32,551 nt of DNA, from NCBI RefSeq assembly GCF_000003605.2, contig NW_003119459.1:1649-34199 (forward strand). Direction: 5' to 3'. This DNA comes from Saccoglossus kowalevskii. Taxonomy: Eukaryota; Hemichordata; Enteropneusta; Harrimaniidae. The notes beneath the pieces were generated by a model. The model did not search any database. It saw only the letters and a program-made list of their open reading frames with translations, and had not been told where the DNA came from. This document shows, one piece after another, positions 1 to 12,180 of the stretch (the first letter of the stretch is position 1; each line of letters begins with the position of its first letter). The translations under genes and the position numbers were made by a program.

Positions 1-973
1 GATTATTGTACCATGGCATCTCAGTGGTACACAGTATATAGAAAGAAGTGGAGAATAAGAGTGCATACCAGGTAGCCACAACATTGATTTTGTGTTTCCT
101 ACATAAATATCCTATGCATGCATGGGATTCTGCAGGCTGGAAAATAATGCTTACCCGTTTGTTTGTTTTTTTATTCTAACTCGGAGATAATAATGTCTGG
201 GGCAATGGGCACGACTAGTGTTACGATAGTTTCAATATTTTGCCCTATGCTAATACATCACCCATTTATAGAACATGCTCTCTCGCGAACACTCCTGCGC
301 GTCAACTGTGGACCCCCCCTCACATCCCCTGCTGCGATGCAAAGTACTTTGGTCATTTGCTAATAATTCTTCATGAACGGGATCCATGCAATGTGTCCCA
401 GCTCACGAGTGTTTGATTCGCGTACGATTGCAATACCTATAATTTACACAAATGTTTATATATAGCAATTTTTGTATAGCAAGATTTGGGTCAACCAATT
501 TTCTTTTGGAGAACATCGTGGTTATAAATAGTTCCACAGTCTCGCTCACTCCGGAAGTCACGTGGGCTTAAACAAGTATAAATAGCTATAGAAACATATA
601 GAAACGCATAAATATGTTTAAAATAACATGAATCATATGCAGAAAAAATATAGTCTCAAATTATCACCACTCAATTTAAAAAAACACAAATAAAATCTTT
701 GAAACAAAGACGTTGACGATATTTTTGATTCATATTCATTGCCCTTTGACCTTCTTCCGTGCATTCGCAGATGTGTCAAGAAACTGAAATACGCACTATA
801 AAAGTATTTATAACCTTTATTTCCAAAATTGTTAAATTGGCTGAAATTACTATATATCAACAGTTGCGTGAAATATAGGTATTTCAATGGAAGTACCAAT
901 CGTACGCGAATCGAACCGTACACTGTCTTCTCACTCGTTCTATAATGCTAATTAAGGCACCACACAAAGAAGT
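1..973. other. unassigned AT-rich DNA upstream of LINE
   Basis: No convincing gene. The two short open frames here (163-363 plus, 633-923 minus) lack recognisable domains; the first starts at TTG. The stretch just before the LINE start codon may be the element's 5' untranslated leader, but no target-site duplication or 5' boundary can be seen. Confidence 0.5.
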
Positions 974-2080
974 ATGTTATTCAAGCTAAGAGTGTGCTGT
1001 TATGTAACTCTATTGACTCTATTGTTATTCGGGGCTTACTCCAAAGCAAGTATACCTAATCTGAATAACAATGCACCCACTGGGAGAAGTCATCAACACA
1101 ACTCCTGGGTGAAGTATGGTGCACCTGTCTGTTACTATAACAACCACGATGCTACTTTTCGTGTCATACTGTGTGATGGTGATGTCCACCCCAATCCAGG
1201 ACCTACTAGAAAGCGGAACACATCGGAATCTAGCGTGGAAAGCGATGATGCAGACATATTTGACAAGATTAGATATGATAACCCCAAGAGTTTCATTGCA
1301 GCTTTTTTGAACATAAACAGTTTTCGTCACAAGGTTATACATATCAGGGAAGCTCTCAAACGTTCCCCTGTAGACATTTTTGGAATCGCCGAGACCGAAA
1401 TAGACAACCCTTTTTATGATGCACAATTTGGAATACCGGGATATAAGCTATTACGGCGAGATCGCAATGACAGAGGCGGTGGAGTATTAATTTACATTAG
1501 ATCCGATATTCCTTTTAGGCGCCTTGAACAGTATGAATGCAAGTCCGCGATTGAAACCATTGCTATTGAAGTGCACCCAAATAGGAGCAGTAAGTGTTTA
1601 TTTGTTATGGCGTATAAACCCCCGAATAACATTTTTAATGAATATATGTCAAATATGCTGGATCTAGCGCATCAACATTTCAAAAATATATGTCTGATGG
1701 GCGATTTGAATTTTGACATGTTAGTGTGGTCCAAAGGAGCACCTTTATCGGACCTATGTGATCAATATGGTCTTACGCAACTAATTAAGGAACCCACAAA
1801 TTGTACAATTTATGGACCCTCGCTTATTGATGTAATCTTAGTAAACAATCTATCAAAATATGCCAAATCGGGTAATCGGGTAAGTAACGGAGTGAGCGAC
1901 TCCCATAATGTGATTTTCGTGATAATGAAGTTTCTTTCGCCAAGATTTCAAGCTAAAAGTATAATTTATCGTAATTATAAGAATTTTGACATTGATGAAT
2001 ATGCTAAGAATGTCAATTATATTCCTTTGGCAGTCTGTCAGATTTTCAATGACCCCTCGGACAATTTTTGGGCTTTATAA
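974..2080 (+). pseudogene. LINE N-terminal region: hydrophobic leader, 2A-like motif, EEP endonuclease (368 codons)
   Basis: The frame opens at a true ATG. Residues 1-22 are hydrophobic (TLLTLLLFGA) and resemble a signal peptide. A 2A-like GDVHPNPGP motif is at residues 69-77. Residues about 108-320 are an apurinic-type endonuclease, the enzyme that nicks target DNA for target-primed reverse transcription. It shows AFLNINSF (110-117), GIAETEID (137-144), RGGGVLIYIR (167-176), YKPP (214-217), GDLNFD (243-248), SLIDVILVNN (283-292) and SDSHNVIF (308-315), so the catalytic E, D, N, D and H positions look retained. The frame ends at TAA 2078-2080, but reading the same frame past it (CMLQDVIDDHAPLKK) gives ordinary LINE linker, so this stop is a later nonsense mutation and not the natural end. 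Confidence 0.92.
1178..1204 (+). other. 2A-like (NPGP) translational recoding motif
   Basis: The codons spell GDVHPNPGP at residues 69-77 of the LINE ORF. The classical 2A consensus is D-V/I-E-x-N-P-G-P, where the ribosome skips the Gly-Pro bond. Here the invariant NPGP and the upstream D-V are kept, but Glu is His and the next residue is Pro. 2A-like motifs at LINE N-termini are established in sea urchin and other invertebrate elements, and some are reported to act together with a signal sequence. Activity of this variant cannot be read from sequence. Confidence 0.75.
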
Positions 2081-2333
2081 TGCATGTTACAGGACGTGAT
2101 TGATGATCATGCTCCTTTAAAGAAGTTGAAGGTAAGGACTAAAGGGGCCACTTTTATGAATAAGACTCTGAGAAGGGCGGTAAGAGTTAAGAAGCGCCTT
2201 CATAATAAATATAAGAAGCACTTAACTGATGACAACTGGGAAGCTTACCACCGCCAAAGAAATCTTACAACTTCAATACGTAAGCAGGACATTAAAGATT
2301 ATTTTAAAAATAAATGTAATGGGGGACCAAAAA
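2081..2333 (+). pseudogene. LINE linker between endonuclease and RT
   Basis: It continues in the same frame after the premature TAA. It is rich in Lys and Arg (HAPLKKLKVRTKG, FMNKTLRRAVRVKKRLHNKY, WEAYHRQRNLTTSIRKQDIK), the basic helical linker typical of CR1-like elements between endonuclease and RT. Just before GGPK the run of A at about 2329-2333 appears one base short, and the continuation (NSDFWKTIKPFLTDKG) lies in another frame. Confidence 0.85.
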
Positions 2334-2874
2334 TAGTGACTTTTGGAAAACTATCAAGCCCTTTTTGACAGACAAGGGCAATAAGGATAGTGGTTCTATA
2401 ATGATTAAAACAAACAACAAAATTGAAACAAATTCCTGCGATGTTTCCAATTTAATGAACGACTTTTATGTTAATATTGCGTCACAGATAGGTGGCCACA
2501 TTGATCTACAGTACAATGAACATGATACTTCAAACATTAAATGTGTGAATCTTTGTGAAGAACATTTTAAAGATCACCCTAGTATCATTAATATAAAACA
2601 AAATTTGAACTCATGTAACTTTTCTTTCTGTCACACAACACCTGATAGTGTGGAAGAAATAATAAATCATATGAATACAAGGAAAGCTACGGGGTATGAC
2701 AATATACCGCCAAGGCTGTTAAGGCATGGTGCTTCCAGTATATGCCACCATATTTCCACCATATTCAACCATATCCAACCAATGCATTAATAAGAGTATT
2801 TTTCCTGAAAATGCTAAATTAGCTGAGGTTGTACCACTTTTTAAAAAAAGACAACAGACTTGCTATAAAAAAAA
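2334..2874 (+). pseudogene. LINE reverse transcriptase, N-terminal (fingers) part, with three frame breaks
   Basis: The frame carries FWKTIKPF, then NMNTRKATGYDNIPPRLLRHGA, a standard early RT block (KATGxDxIPxxLLK). At 2761-2780 two near-identical 10-bp units (ATATTCAACC, ATATCCAACC) form a local duplication that shifts the frame; the next stretch (NKSIFPENAKLAEVVPLFKK) is one frame over. Two further shifts fall at an A7 run (2843-2849) and an A8 run (2867-2874), the second just before YRPVSILPSISKVME. All breaks are at slippage-prone sites, which fits neutral decay. Confidence 0.88.
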
Positions 2875-3456
2875 TACAGACCAGTCAGTATTTTGCCATC
2901 TATATCTAAGGTTATGGAAACTATTATTCATAAAGAGATGTCAGTTTTCCTGGATCATATATGGGATTCTAAAATTGCAGCCTATAGAAAGGGTTATAGC
3001 TGTCAACATGTCCTTTTACGTCTTGTGGAAAACTGGAAGCTTGCTTTAGAAAACAAGCAACAAGTAGGGGCCATTCTAATAGACCTTAGTAAAGCATTTG
3101 ACTGTCTCCCCCATCAGCTGATAATTGCCAAGCTGAGAGCCTATGGCATGTCAGTGGAAAGATGTGCTTTCATCTGGTCTTATCTTACATCTAGAAAGCA
3201 GAGAGTCAAACTATCTGGGCATGTTAGTGACTGGCTCAATTTATGTAAGGGGGTCCCACAGGGTTCTGTTTTAGGGCCAGTACTTTTCAATACTTTTGTA
3301 AATGACCTTTTTGCAATATCTACAAATATGTCACTTTATAATTATGCTGATGACAATACTATATCAGCTACTGGTGCAAATAGAAATGAGCTGATAAACA
3401 AGTTATTTCAAAAGTCAGAAATGGCTGACAAATGGTTCAAAGATAACATGATGTAA
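2875..3456 (+). pseudogene. LINE reverse transcriptase catalytic core
   Basis: The stretch opens with YRPVSILPSISK, then AYRKGYSCQHVLLRLVENWK. RT motif A is ILIDLSKAFDCLPHQ (about 3073-3117), motif B is GVPQGSVLGPVLFNTFVNDL (about 3250-3309), and the catalytic YADD box is at 3343-3354 within YNYADDNTIS. Both catalytic aspartate positions are kept. The frame ends at TAA 3454, but the in-frame continuation (ANINKFQAIIL) is normal LINE sequence, so the stop is a nonsense mutation, most simply CAA to TAA. Confidence 0.93.
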
Positions 3457-4148
3457 GCTAATATAAATAAATTTCAAGCAATTATATTAAATTACAAATC
3501 TGACAATACCACTTTTAGTATTGGGGGTGTTGCTATTGAAACTGAAACTAGTGTTAAATTGCTTGGGATTAATATTGATCAGAATTTAAATTTCCATCAT
3601 CATGTTACTGTTCTGTGTAAACGGACAGGAGCCTAATTGAAAGTTTTGCAAAGAATGTCGGGTTATTTAGATCAAGCCTCAAGACTATGTATATTTAGAT
3701 GTTTTATTTTATCACATTTTACTTATTGTTCTTTAGTTTGGAATTTTTGTGGTAAAGCAAACATTGCTAAGATGGAGCGTATTCAATACAGAGCTCTGAA
3801 ATTTGTGTACAATGATTTCAGTCCAGCTATCAAACTTGATTGGAACGTTCTGGACTACAAACACTAGGGGTGTCCAGGAATCGTGACATACTTGTTGAAG
3901 TATATAAAAGTGTGAACAAACTCTCCCCATCTTTTATGTGGGATTTATACAAGGAGAAAAATGTAATGTACAATTTAAGAAATTCTCATCAATTACAGTT
4001 AAAACGACCAAGGACTAAACGCTATGGACTGGAGTCATTATCTTATTATGGTGCTAAAATGTGGAACTCGCTTCCTGATTGAATGAAGGAGTGCAAAAAT
4101 TTGTATTCTTTTAAGCAAATGATGTCATTGTGGTCACCATCATTTTAA
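3457..4148 (+). pseudogene. LINE RT thumb and C-terminal region
   Basis: In frame after the 3454 stop come VKLLGINIDQNLNFHHHV and a second nonsense codon (TAA 3634). Then follow LKVLQRMSGYLD, FILSHFTYCSLVWNFCG and KMERIQYRALKFVYNDF, the standard CR1-like thumb and post-RT blocks. A one-base loss near 3818-3824 moves the frame, TGA 3837 interrupts it, and LERSGLQTLGVSRNRDILVE, YNLRNS, GLESLSYYGAKMWNSLPD follow. TGA 4080 truncates this, and the natural terminator is probably TAA 4146-4148. Confidence 0.88.
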
Positions 4149-4293
4149 GATATTTAATTGATTATTTGTGAAATCTTATTGCTGTTTTTCTCTGTGTTTG
4201 ATGTTTGTAAATTTTTGCTTTTGTTTGATGTAATTTTTAGTAGTCAGTGATATTAGCCTTTGGCTAGGTATTTCAAACTGACTTTATATAAAC
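4149..4293 (+). other. LINE 3' untranslated region with small hairpin
   Basis: A T-rich stretch between the natural stop and the tail. TAGCC-TTT-GGCTA at 4254-4266 forms a 5-bp stem with a 3-nt loop close to the 3' end. Short 3'-end stem-loops are known in several LINE clades as the site the element's own RT recognises; that role here is inferred. Confidence 0.6.
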
Positions 4294-4309
4294 GAATTGA
4301 ATTGAATTG
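4294..4309 (+). repeat. (GAATT)n LINE 3' tail
   Basis: About three GAATT units end the element directly before unrelated sequence. Short microsatellite tails in place of poly(A) are usual for CR1/L2-type LINEs. Confidence 0.8.
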
Positions 4310-4733
4310 TTCCCATCTCGGCTGATTGTTATGTTGCACGTTTGTTATGCACTTTCTTCATTCCTCCAATAATATTTATATAATGCCCATGTAATGTTTA
4401 TACACGTGTCTCCTTGGAAACAGACTTAAAAAGCACAATCGAAAACGCCGGAAAATTCTTAATTTGATTTGATATATCAAACATGTGAAACCTTTAATTT
4501 CAATTACTGCAGTTCACTCAAAACGTAATTTCCGGTTAAGATATTGTATCACTCCCCCCCCCCTCGCACGCCCAATGTTATGCGAAACGCGAAATAAGCG
4601 GGAAAGTAATCGTGTCTTTGTTTGTGGTGATTTAGTGTAATTTCAACTGATACAATACACTTTTTATCGATATCTCCCACAGACATTTAGTTGTCTGTAA
4701 ACATCTGTCAATAAATTATCGAATTCAAAAACT
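4310..4733. other. unassigned DNA between LINE and satellite array
   Basis: AT-rich with a C10 run at 4554-4563. No gene or repeat recognised. Confidence 0.5.
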
Positions 4734-4762
4734 ATGATATCGCCGTCGAGTGAAAATGGCAT

Positions 4763-5369
4763 CGCCGTCTAGTAAATATGACATCGCCGTTTAGTGAATA
4801 TCATGATGACATCGCCGTCTATTGAATACGACATCACCCTCTAGTAAAAATGACATCCCCGTCTAGTAAATATGACATCACCCTCTAGTAAATATGACAT
4901 CGCCGTCTAGTGAATAGGACATCAACCTCTAGTAAATATGACATCCCCGTCTAGTAAATATGACATCACCCTCTAGTAAATATGACATCCCCGTCTAGTA
5001 AATATGACATCACCCTATAGTAAATATGACATCACCCTCTAGTAAATATGACACCGCCGTCTAGTAAATATGACATCGCCGTTTAGTGAATATCATGATG
5101 ACATCGCCGTCTATTGAATACGACATCACCCTCTAGTAAAAATGACATCCCCGTCTAGTAAATATGACATCACCCTCTAGTAAATATGACATCGCCGTCT
5201 AGTGAATAGGACATCAACCTCTAGTAAATATGACATCCCCGTCTAGTAAATATGACATCACCCTCTAGTAAATATGACATCCCCGTCTAGTAAATATGAC
5301 ATCACCCTATAGTAAATATGACATCACCCTCTAGTAAATATGACACCGCCGTCTAGTAAATATGACATC
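4763..5369 (+). repeat. 292-bp higher-order tandem duplication inside the satellite
   Basis: Positions 4763-5077 recur base for base at 5055-5369, an offset of 292 bp (thirteen 22-bp units plus a 6-bp irregularity). The irregular TCATGATGACATCGCC marker at 4801 and 5093 anchors it. The perfect identity points to a recent duplication. Confidence 0.95.
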
Positions 5370-8300
5370 ACCCTCTAGTAAATATGACATCACCCTCTAG
5401 TAAATATGACATCACCCTCTAGTAAATATGACATCGCCCTCTAGTAAATATGACATCGCAGTCTAGTAAATATGACATCACCCTCTAGTAAATATGACAT
5501 CACCCTCTAGTAAATATGACATCACCCTCTAGTAAATATGACATCGCAGTCTAGTAAATATGATATCGCCGTCTAGTAAATATGACACCGCCGTCTAGAA
5601 AAATATTACATCGCCGTCTAGTAAATATTATATCGCCGTCCACTAAATATGATATCGCCGTCCAGTGAATACGATATCGCCGTCCAGTGAATATGACATT
5701 GCGTCTATTGAATATGATATCGCCGTCTAGTAAGTATGATATCGCCGTCTAGTAAACATGATATCGCCGTCTACTAAATATGATATCGCCGTCAAGTGAA
5801 TACGATATCGCCGTCTAGTGAATATGACATTGCGTCTAGTGAATATGACATAACCGTCTAGTAAATATGACATCGCCGTCTAGTAAATATGAGATCGCTG
5901 TCTACTAAATATGATATCGCCATCTAGTGAATATGATATCGCCGTCCAGTGAATACGATATCGCCGTCTAGTGAATATGACATCGCCGTCTATTGAATAT
6001 GATATCGCTGTATAGTAAATATGACATCACCCTCTAGTAAATATGATATCGCTGCCTAGTAAATATGATATCGCCGTCCAGTAAATATGATATCGCCGTC
6101 CAGTGAATATGATATCGCCGTTCAGTGAATACGATATCGCCGTCTAGTAAATATGACATCGCCGTCTACTAAATATGACATCACCGTCCAGTGAATATGA
6201 TATCGCCGTCCAGTGAATACGATATCGCCGTCTAGTAAACATGACATCGCCGTCTAGTAAATATGACATCGCCGTCTAGTAAATATGACATCGCCATCTA
6301 GTAAATATGATATCGCCATCTACTAAACATGATATCGCCGTCTATTGAATATGATATCGTCGTCTAGTATGTATGACATCGTCTCCTAGTAAGTATGACA
6401 TCGTCGTCTAATGAATATGACATCGCTTTCCAGTGAATATGACATCGTCGTCTAGTAAATATGACATCGCCCTCTCGTGAATATGACATTGCCGTCTAGT
6501 AAATATGATATCGCCGTCTAGTTAATATGACATCGCCGTCTACTAGATATGAATCGCCGTCTAGTATATAGGAAATCGCCGTCTAGTGAATATGACATTG
6601 CCGTCTATTGAATATGATATCGCCGTCCAGTGAATACGATATCGCCGTCTAGTGAATATGACATCGCCGTCTATTGAATATGACATCGCCGTCTAGTAAA
6701 TATGACATCGCCGTCTAGTAAGTATGACATCGCCGTCTAGTAAATTTGAAATCGCCGTCTAGTAAATATGAAATCGCCGTCTAGTGAATATGACATTGCC
6801 GTCTATTGAATATGATATCGCCATCTAATAAGTATGACATCGATGTCTAGTAAGGATGACATCGTCGTTTAGTGAATATGACATCGTTTTCCAGTGAATA
6901 TCAAATCGCCGTCTAGTAAATATGACATCGCCGTCTAGTAAATTTGATATCGCCGTCTATTAAATATGATATCGCCGTCCAGTGAATATGATATCGCCGT
7001 CTATTGAACATAATATCGCCGTCTAGTAAATATGACATCACTCTCTAGTAAATATGACATCGCCGTCTAGTAAATATGACATCGCCGTCTAGTAAATATG
7101 ATATCGCCGTCTAGTAAATATGACATTGTCGTCTAGTAAATATGACATCACCGTCCAGTGGATATGATATCGCCGTCCAGTGAATACGATATCGCCGTCT
7201 AGTGAATATGATATCGCCGTATAGTAAATATGACATCACACTCTAGTAAATATGACATCGCCGTCTACTAAATATGAAATCGCCGTCTAGTAAATATGAC
7301 ATCGCCGTCTAGTAAATATGAAATCGCCGTCTAGTAAATATGACATCGCCGTCTAGTAAATATGACATCGCCGTCTAGTAAATATGATATCGCCGTCCAG
7401 TGAATACGATATCGCCGTCTAGTAAATATGACATCGCCGTCTAGTAAATATGACATCGCCGTCTAGTAAATATGACATCGCCATCTAGCAAAATATGACA
7501 TCACCGTCCAGTGAATATGATATCGCCGTCTAGTGAATACGATATCGCCGTCTAGTAAATATGACATCGCCGTCTAGTAAATATGACATCGCCGTCTAGT
7601 AAATATGACATCGCCATCTAGTAAATATGATATCGCCATCTACTAAATATGATATCGCCGTCTATTGAATATGATATCGTCGTCTAGTATGTATGACATC
7701 GTCTCCTAGTAAGTATGACATCGTTGTCTAATGAATATGACATCGCTTTCCAGTGAATATGACATCGTCGTCTAGTAAATATGACATCGCCCTCTCGTGA
7801 ATATGACATTGCTGTCTAGTAAATATGACATCGCCGTCTAGTTAATATGACATCGCCGTCTACTAGATATGAATCGCCGTCTAGTATATATGAAATCGCC
7901 ATCTACTAAATATGATATCGCCGTCCAGTGAATATGATATCGCCGTCTAGTGAATATTATATCGCCGTCCAGTGAATACGATATTGCCGTCTAGTGAATA
8001 TGACATCGCCGGCTACTAAATATGATATCGCCGTCTACTAAATATGATATCGCAGTCCAGTGAATATGATATCGCCGTCCAGTGAATACGATATTGCCGT
8101 CTAGTTAATATGACATTGCCGTCTATTAAATATGATACCGCCGTCTACTAAATATGATATCGTCGTCCAGTGAATACGATATTGCCGTCTAGTGAATATG
8201 ATATCGCCGTCTACTAAATATGATATCGCCGTCCAGTGAATACGATATTGCCGTCCAGTGAATACTATATTGCCGTCTAGTGAATATGATATCGCCGTCC

Positions 8301-11300
8301 AGTGAATACGATATTGCCGTCTAGCGAATATGACATCGCCGACTAGTAAATATGATATCGCCGTCTACTAAATATGATACCGCCGTCTACTAAATATGAT
8401 ATCGCCGTCCAGTGAATATGACATCGCCGTCTAGTAAATATGACATCGCCGTCTAGTAAATATGATATTGCCGTCTACTAAATACGATATCGCCGTCCAG
8501 TGAATACGATATTGCCGTCCAGTGAATACGATATTGCCGTCTAGTGAATATGATATCGCCGTCCAGTGAATACGATATTGCCGTCTAGCGAATATGACAT
8601 CGCCATCTAGTAAATATGACATCGCCGTCTAGTAAATATGATATCGCCGTCCAGTGAATACGATATCACCGTCTAGTAAATATGATATCGCCGTCTAGTG
8701 AATATGACATCGCCGTCTAGTGAATATGATATCGCCGTATAGTAAATATGACATCACACTCTAGTAAATATGACATCGCCGTCTACTAAATATGAAATCG
8801 AAGTCTAGTAAATATGACATCGCGGTCTAGTAAATATGATATCTCCGTCTAGTAAATATGACATCGCCGTCTAGTAAATATGACATCGCCGTCTAGAAAA
8901 ATATGACATCGCCGTCTACTAAATATGAAAACGCCGTCTAGTAAATATGACATCGCCGTCTAGTAAATATGACATCGCCGTCTAGTAAATATGATATCGC
9001 CGTCTACTAAATATGATATCGCCGTCTATTGAATATGATATCGTCGTCTAGTATGTATGACATCGCCGTCTAATTAATATGACATCGCCGTCTAGTGAAT
9101 ATGATATCGCCGTATAGTAAATATGATATTGCCGTCTAGTAAATATGATATTGCCATCTAGTAAATATGACATCGCCGTCTACTAAATATGAAATCGGCG
9201 TCTAGTAAATATGACATCGCCGTCTAGTAAATATGACATCGCGGTCTAGTAAATATGATATCTCCGTCTAGTTAATATGACATCGCCATCTAGTAAATAT
9301 GACATCGCCGTCTAGAAAAATATGACATCGCAGTCTACTAAATATGAAAACGCCGTCTAGTAAATATGACATCGCCGTCTAGTAAATATGACATCGCCGT
9401 CTAGTAAATATGACATCGCCGTCTAGTAAATATGATATCGCCGTCTACTAAATATGATATCGCCGTCTATTGAATATGATATCGTCGTCTAGTATGTATG
9501 ACATCGTCGCCTACTAAGTATGACATCGTCGTCTAGTGAATATGACATCGCTTTCCAGTGAATATGACATCGCCGTCTAGTAAATATGACATCACCCTCT
9601 TGTGAATATGACATTGCCGTCTACTAAATATGACATCGCCGTCTAGTTAATGACATCGCCGTCTACTAGATATGAATCGCCGTCTAGTATATATGAAATC
9701 GCCGTCTACTAAATATGATATCGCCGTCCAGTGAATACGATATTGCCGTCTAGTGAATATGACATCGCCGTCTAGTAAATATGATATCGCCGTCTAGTAA
9801 ATATGATATCGCAGTCCAGTGAATATGATATCGGCGTCCAGTGAATACGATATCGCCGTCTAGTAAATATGACATCGCCGTCTATTAAATATGATACCGC
9901 TGTCTACTAAATATGATATCGTCGTCCAGTGAATACGATATTGCCGTCTAGTGAATATGACATCGCCGTCTAGTAAATATGATATCGCCGTCTACTAAAT
10001 ATGATATCGCCGTCCAGTGAATACGATATTGCCGTCCAGTGAATACTATATTGCCGTCTAGCGAATATGACATCGCCGTCTAGTAAATATGATATCGCCG
10101 TCTACTAAATATGATATCGCCGTCTACTAAATATGATATCGCCGTCCAGTGAATATAACATCGCCGTCTAGTAAATATGACATCGCCGTCTAGTAAATAT
10201 GATATCGCCGTCTACTAAATACGATATCGCCGTCCAGTGAATACGATATTGCCGTCCAGTGAATACGATATTGCCGTCTAGTGAATATGATATCGCCGTC
10301 CAGTGAATACGATATTGCCGTCTAGCGAATATGACATCGCCGTCTAGTAAATATGATATCGCCGTCTAGTAAATATGATATCGTCGTCCAGTGAATATGA
10401 TATCGCCGTCTAGTAAATATGACATCGCCGTCTAGTAAATATGACATCGCGGTCTAGTAAATATGATATCACCGTCTAGAAAAATAAGACATCGCCGTCT
10501 ACTAAATATGAAAACGTCGTCTAGTAAATATGACATCGCCGTCTAGTAAATATGACATCGCCGTCTAGTAAATATGATATCGCCGTCCAGTGAATACGAT
10601 ATCGCCGTCTAGTAAATATGACATCGCCGTTTAGTAAATATGACATCGCCGTCTACTAAATATGATATCGCCGTCTATTGAATATGATATCGTCGTCTAG
10701 TATGTATGACATCGTCGCCTAGTAAGTATGACATCGTCGTCTAGGGAATATGACATTGCCGTCTAGTAAATATGATATCGCCGTCTAGTTAATATGACAT
10801 CGCCGTCTACTAGATATGAATCGCCGTCTAGTATATATGAAATCGCCGTCTACTAAATATGATATCACCGTCCAGTGAATATGATATCGCCGTCTAGTGA
10901 ATATGATATCGCCGTCCAGTGAATACGATATTGCCGTCTAGTGAATATGACATCGCCGTCTGTTAAATATGATACCGCCGTCTACTAAATATGATATCGT
11001 CGTCCAGTGAATACGATATTGCCGTCTAGTGAATATGACATCGCCGTCTAGTAAATATGATATCGCCGTCTACTAAATATGATATCGCCGTCCAGTGAAT
11101 ACGATATTGCCATCCAGTGAATACTATATTGCCGTCTAGTGAATATGATATCGCCGTCCAGTGAATACGATATTGCCGTCTAGCGAATATGACATCGCCG
11201 TCTAGTAAATATGATATCGCCGTCTACTAAATATGATACTGCCGTCTACTAAATATGATATCGCCGTCCAGTGAATATGACATCGCCGTCTAGTAAATAT

Positions 11301-11520
11301 GACATCGCCGTCTAGTAAATATGATATCGCCGTCTACTAAATACGATATCGCCGTCCAGTGAATACGATATTGCCGTCCAGTGAATACGATATTGCCGTC
11401 TAGTGAATATGATATCGCCGTCCAGTGAATACGATATTGCCGTCTAGCGAATATGACATCGCCGTCTAGTAAATATGATATCGCCGTCTAGTAAATATGA
11501 TATCGTCGTCCAGTGAATAT

Positions 11521-12180
11521 GATATCGCCGTCTAGTAAATATGACATCGCCGTCTAGTAAATATGACATCGCCGTCTAGTAAATATGACATCGCCGTCTA
11601 GTAAATATGATATCGCCGTCCAGTGAATACGATATCGCCGTCTAGTAAATATGATATTGCCGTCTAGTAAATATGATATTGCCATCTAGTAAATATGACA
11701 TCGCCGTCTAGTAAATATGATATCGCCGTCTACTAAATATAATATCGCCGTCTATTGAATATGATATCGTCGTCTAGTATGTATGACATCGTCTCCTAGT
11801 AAGTATGACATCGTCGTCTAGTGAATATGACATCGCTTTCCAGTGAATATGACATCGCCGTCTAGTAAATATGACATCGCCGTCTAGTAAATATGACATC
11901 GCCGTCTAGTAAATATGACATCGCCGTCTAGTAAATATGATATCGCCGTCCAGTGAATACGATATCGCCGTCTAGTAAATATGATATTGCCGTCTAGTAA
12001 ATATGATATTGCCATCTAGTAAATATGACATCGCCGTCTAGTAAATATGATATCGCCGTCTACTAAATATGATATCGCCGTCTATTGAATATGATATCGT
12101 CGTCTAGTATGTATGCCATCGTCTCCTAGTAAGTATGACATCGTCGTCTAGTGAATATGACATCGCTTTCCAGTGAATAT
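11521..12180 (+). repeat. 330-bp higher-order tandem duplication inside the satellite
   Basis: Positions 11521-11850 and 11851-12180 carry the same order of variant units, offset by 330 bp (fifteen units). I see only a few substitutions, for example AATATC against GATATC and GACATC against GCCATC. Both copies contain the rare marker GTATGTATG. Confidence 0.9.

Larger units (their letters stand above)
974..4309 (+). mobile_element. degenerate CR1/L2-like non-LTR retrotransposon (LINE)
   Basis: The order is a hydrophobic N-terminus with a 2A-like motif, an EEP-type endonuclease, a linker, a reverse transcriptase and a C-terminal region. A short 3' UTR and a 3' tail of GAATT repeats follow. This is the layout of Jockey-superfamily LINEs of the CR1/L2 type, which end in short microsatellites rather than poly(A). 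The copy is dead: in-frame stops lie at 2078, 3454, 3634, 3837 and 4080, with frameshifts near 2329-2333, 2771-2780, 2843-2849, 2867-2874 and 3818-3824. Because all domains remain in order, it is a nearly full-length insertion that decayed in place, not a 5'-truncated copy. Clade assignment is by motif recognition only. Confidence 0.93.

Noticed and set aside
1025-1426. 133-codon minus-strand frame opposite the endonuclease
   Set aside because: It is the shadow of the LINE endonuclease coding strand, which has clear domain motifs.
8431-8622. 63-codon minus-strand open frame inside the satellite
   Set aside because: It is a 22-residue periodic translation of the 22-bp unit, open only because three units happen to lack a stop. 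The same holds for 13204-13395.
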